The notes beneath the pieces are model-generated. The model saw only the letters and a program-made list of their open reading frames with translations, was not told the DNA's origin and ran no database searches. From contig CANPUZ010000059.1 in the NCBI GenBank assembly GCA_947579665.1, forward strand, positions 248,001 to 312,000: a stretch of 64,000 nt of DNA, read 5' to 3'. Shown here piece by piece: positions 62,691-64,000 of this stretch. Position 1 is the first letter of the stretch. Each line of letters starts with the position of its first letter. The translations under genes and the position numbers were made by a program. This DNA comes from Sympetrum striolatum. Taxonomy: Eukaryota > Arthropoda > Insecta > Odonata > Libellulidae.

Positions 62691-64000
62691 CTCTATTTTG
62701 CCTTTATTTCCCACATTAAATCAAATTATGAGCGAAAAAAGCAACGAAAACGGATAATTTTATCAAAAATTCAATTTTTTCCTCTATTTTGCCTTTATTT
62801 TCTACATTTATTCACATTATGAGCGAAAAAAGCCACGAAAACTGATAATTTTAACGAAAATTCAATTATTTTCCTCTATTTTGACTTTATTTCTACATTT
62901 TATCAAATAATGAGCGAAAAAAACAACGAAAACAGAGCATTGTAAGGAGAATTCAATTTTTCTCCTCTATTTTACCTTTATATCCAACATTTAATCTAAT
63001 TATGAGCGAAAAAAGCAACGTAAATGGATATTTTTAGCGAAAATTCAATTTTTTTCCTCTAATTTGCCTTTATTTCTTACATTTAATCAAATTATGAGTG
63101 AAAAAAGCAACGTAAACGGATAATTTTAGCGAAATTTTTATTTTTTCCTCTATTTAATCGTTTTTTTTCCTCATTATATGAAGAAATTACCGAAAAAAGG
63201 GACGAAAACGGATAATTTTAGCGAAATTTCAATTTTTTCCTCTATTTTGCCTTTTTTTCTACATTTTTTCAAATTATGAGCGAAAAAGGCAACGAAAAGT
63301 GATAATTTAAGCGAAAATTCAATTTTTTTACTCTATTTTGCCTTTATTTCCTACATTTAATCAAAAATATGAGCGAAAAAAGCAACGAAAACGGATAATT
63401 TTAGCGAAATTTCTATTTTTTTCCTCTATTTAATCGTTTTTTTTCCACATTTTATGACGAAATTACCGAAAAAAGAGACGAAAACGGATAATTTTAGCGA
63501 AATTTCTATTTTTTTCCTCTATTTGCGCGTTTTTTTTCCTAATTTTATGACGAAATTACCGAAAAAAGGGACGAAAACGGATAATTTTATCAAAAATTCA
63601 ATTTTTTTCCTCTATTTTGCCTTTATTTCCCACATATAATCAAGTAATGATCGAAAAAAGCAACGAATATTGATAATTTTATCGTAAATTCAATTTTTTT
63701 CCTCTATTTTGCCTTTATTTCCCACATTTATCAAATAATGAACGAAAAAAGCAACAAAAACGGATAATTTTAAATCAAAAATTCAATTTTTTCCTCTATT
63801 TTGCCTTTATTTCGTACATTTAAGTAAATTATGAGCAAATAAAGCAACGAAAACGGATAATTTTAGCAAAAATTAAATTTTTTCCAGTATTTTGCCTTTA
63901 TTTCCCACATTTAATCAAAGTATGAGCGAAAAAATCAACAAAAGCTGATAATTTTAGCGAAAATTCAATTTTTTTCCTTTATTTTTCCATTATTACCCAC
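62691..64000 (+). repeat. Type II satellite monomers and type I/II chimaeras
   Basis: Type II monomers begin ATGAGCGAAAAAAGCAACG, share the core CGGATAATTTTAGCGAAA, then read ATTCAATTTTTTTCCTCTAT, TTTGCCTTTATTTCCCACAT and TTAATCAAATT. Starts are at 62728, 62819, 62910, 63002, 63094, 63276, 63369, 63647, 63738, 63831 and 63922, mostly 91-93 bp apart. Between them, type I starts lie at 63178, 63454 and 63547. Hybrid spacings (84-85 and 98-100 bp) occur where a head of one type is joined to a tail of the other. The array continues past the window. Confidence 0.9.
62728..62818 (+). repeat. Representative type II monomer (91 bp)
   Basis: Head ATGAGCGAAAAAAGCAACG is shorter than the type I head by about 8 bp (no ATTACC). 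The tail TATTTTGCCTTTATTTTCTA replaces TATTTACTCG plus the long T-tract. The length stays near 91 bp because the shorter head is balanced by a longer tail. Confidence 0.85.

Noticed and set aside
1..64000. CRISPR array
   Set aside because: The repeat is the whole 91 bp unit. There is no alternation of a short constant repeat with unique spacers, and the array is far too long and uniform.
1..64000. CENP-B box in the monomer
   Set aside because: I looked for the nTTCGnnnnAnnCGGGn pattern on both strands of the consensus. The TTTCGTCCCTTTTTTCGG stretch on the minus strand lacks the required A and the CGGG at the right spacing.
1..64000. Telomeric repeat or rDNA spacer
   Set aside because: No TTAGGG, TTTAGGG, TTAGG or similar short G-rich runs are present, and no rRNA sequence borders or interrupts the array.
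1..64000. Transposon or retroelement inserted in the satellite
   Set aside because: Every line reads as satellite. No terminal repeats, target-site duplications or coding remnants of transposase, integrase or reverse transcriptase were seen.
1..64000. Intrinsic terminators or promoters (T-runs, TATAAT-like ATAATTTT)
   Set aside because: T-runs and AT-rich hexamers are part of every monomer and there is no gene for them to serve. No G/C-rich stem precedes the T-runs.
1..64000. Stable hairpin between the purine and pyrimidine halves
   Set aside because: AAAAAAGGG and TTTTTTCC would pair in parallel, not antiparallel, so no strong foldback forms. Only short palindromes such as GAAATTTC remain.

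Overview
The window is one uninterrupted tandem satellite array. I see no gene, RNA gene, transposon, CRISPR array or unique-sequence island anywhere in the 64 kb. Every stretch I read is a head-to-tail copy, in a single orientation, of an AT-rich monomer of about 91-92 bp (usual range about 84-94 bp; a 110 bp expanded form also occurs), so roughly 700 copies. The consensus I assembled by eye is about 29% G+C. Each monomer has a purine-rich first half (TGACGAAATTACCG, AAAAAAGGGACGAAAACGG), a highly conserved core (CGGATAATTTTAGCGAAATT) and a pyrimidine-rich second half (TTTTTTCCTCTATTTACTCG, TTTTTTCCTCATTTTA). An array of this length with multi-level higher-order repeats points to a eukaryotic nuclear chromosome (centromeric, pericentromeric, subtelomeric or heterochromatic block). 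I do not recognise the satellite family and cannot name the organism.

Layout. 1-480: type I monomers. 481-3007: a 1,310 bp block and its slightly shortened tandem copy. 3.0-6.7 kb: mixed monomers with a diverged ~1.0-1.1 kb duplication. 6.7-13.0 kb: a 2,807 bp tandem duplication (7381-10187 and 10188-12994). 13.7-15.6 kb and 17.8-19.1 kb: two older, shortened relatives of that unit, with a 552 bp tandem duplication (16808-17911) between them. 19.5-28.9 kb: two copies of a ~3.6-4.1 kb block around a 1,288/1,380 bp tandem pair. 29-39 kb: a higher-order repeat, B-C-B followed by B-C-B (two 2,756 bp units, 30974-36485), flanked by relatives of its parts. 39-46 kb: mixed monomers with a 3,228 bp spaced repeat. 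45.3-51.5 kb: a 3,212 bp unit and a copy lacking two monomers. 51.3-61.9 kb: a block present three times and a ~3.7 kb tandem duplication. 62.0-62.7 kb: more diverged type I monomers. 62.7-64.0 kb: a second, related monomer family (type II) mixed with type I/type II chimaeras, which looks like an array edge.

The two most notable sequence properties are, first, that A/T tracts in the consensus recur about every 10 bp with G/C clusters between them, giving nine tracts per monomer, as expected for curved or nucleosome-positioning DNA; and second, that the monomer is very CpG-rich for its base composition while many of its recurrent variants are CpG transitions, which suggests methylation plus homogenisation. 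Open frames exist on the plus strand only and are by-products of the repeat. Block boundaries were found by matching diagnostic variants by eye and are uncertain by up to a monomer where marked approximate.
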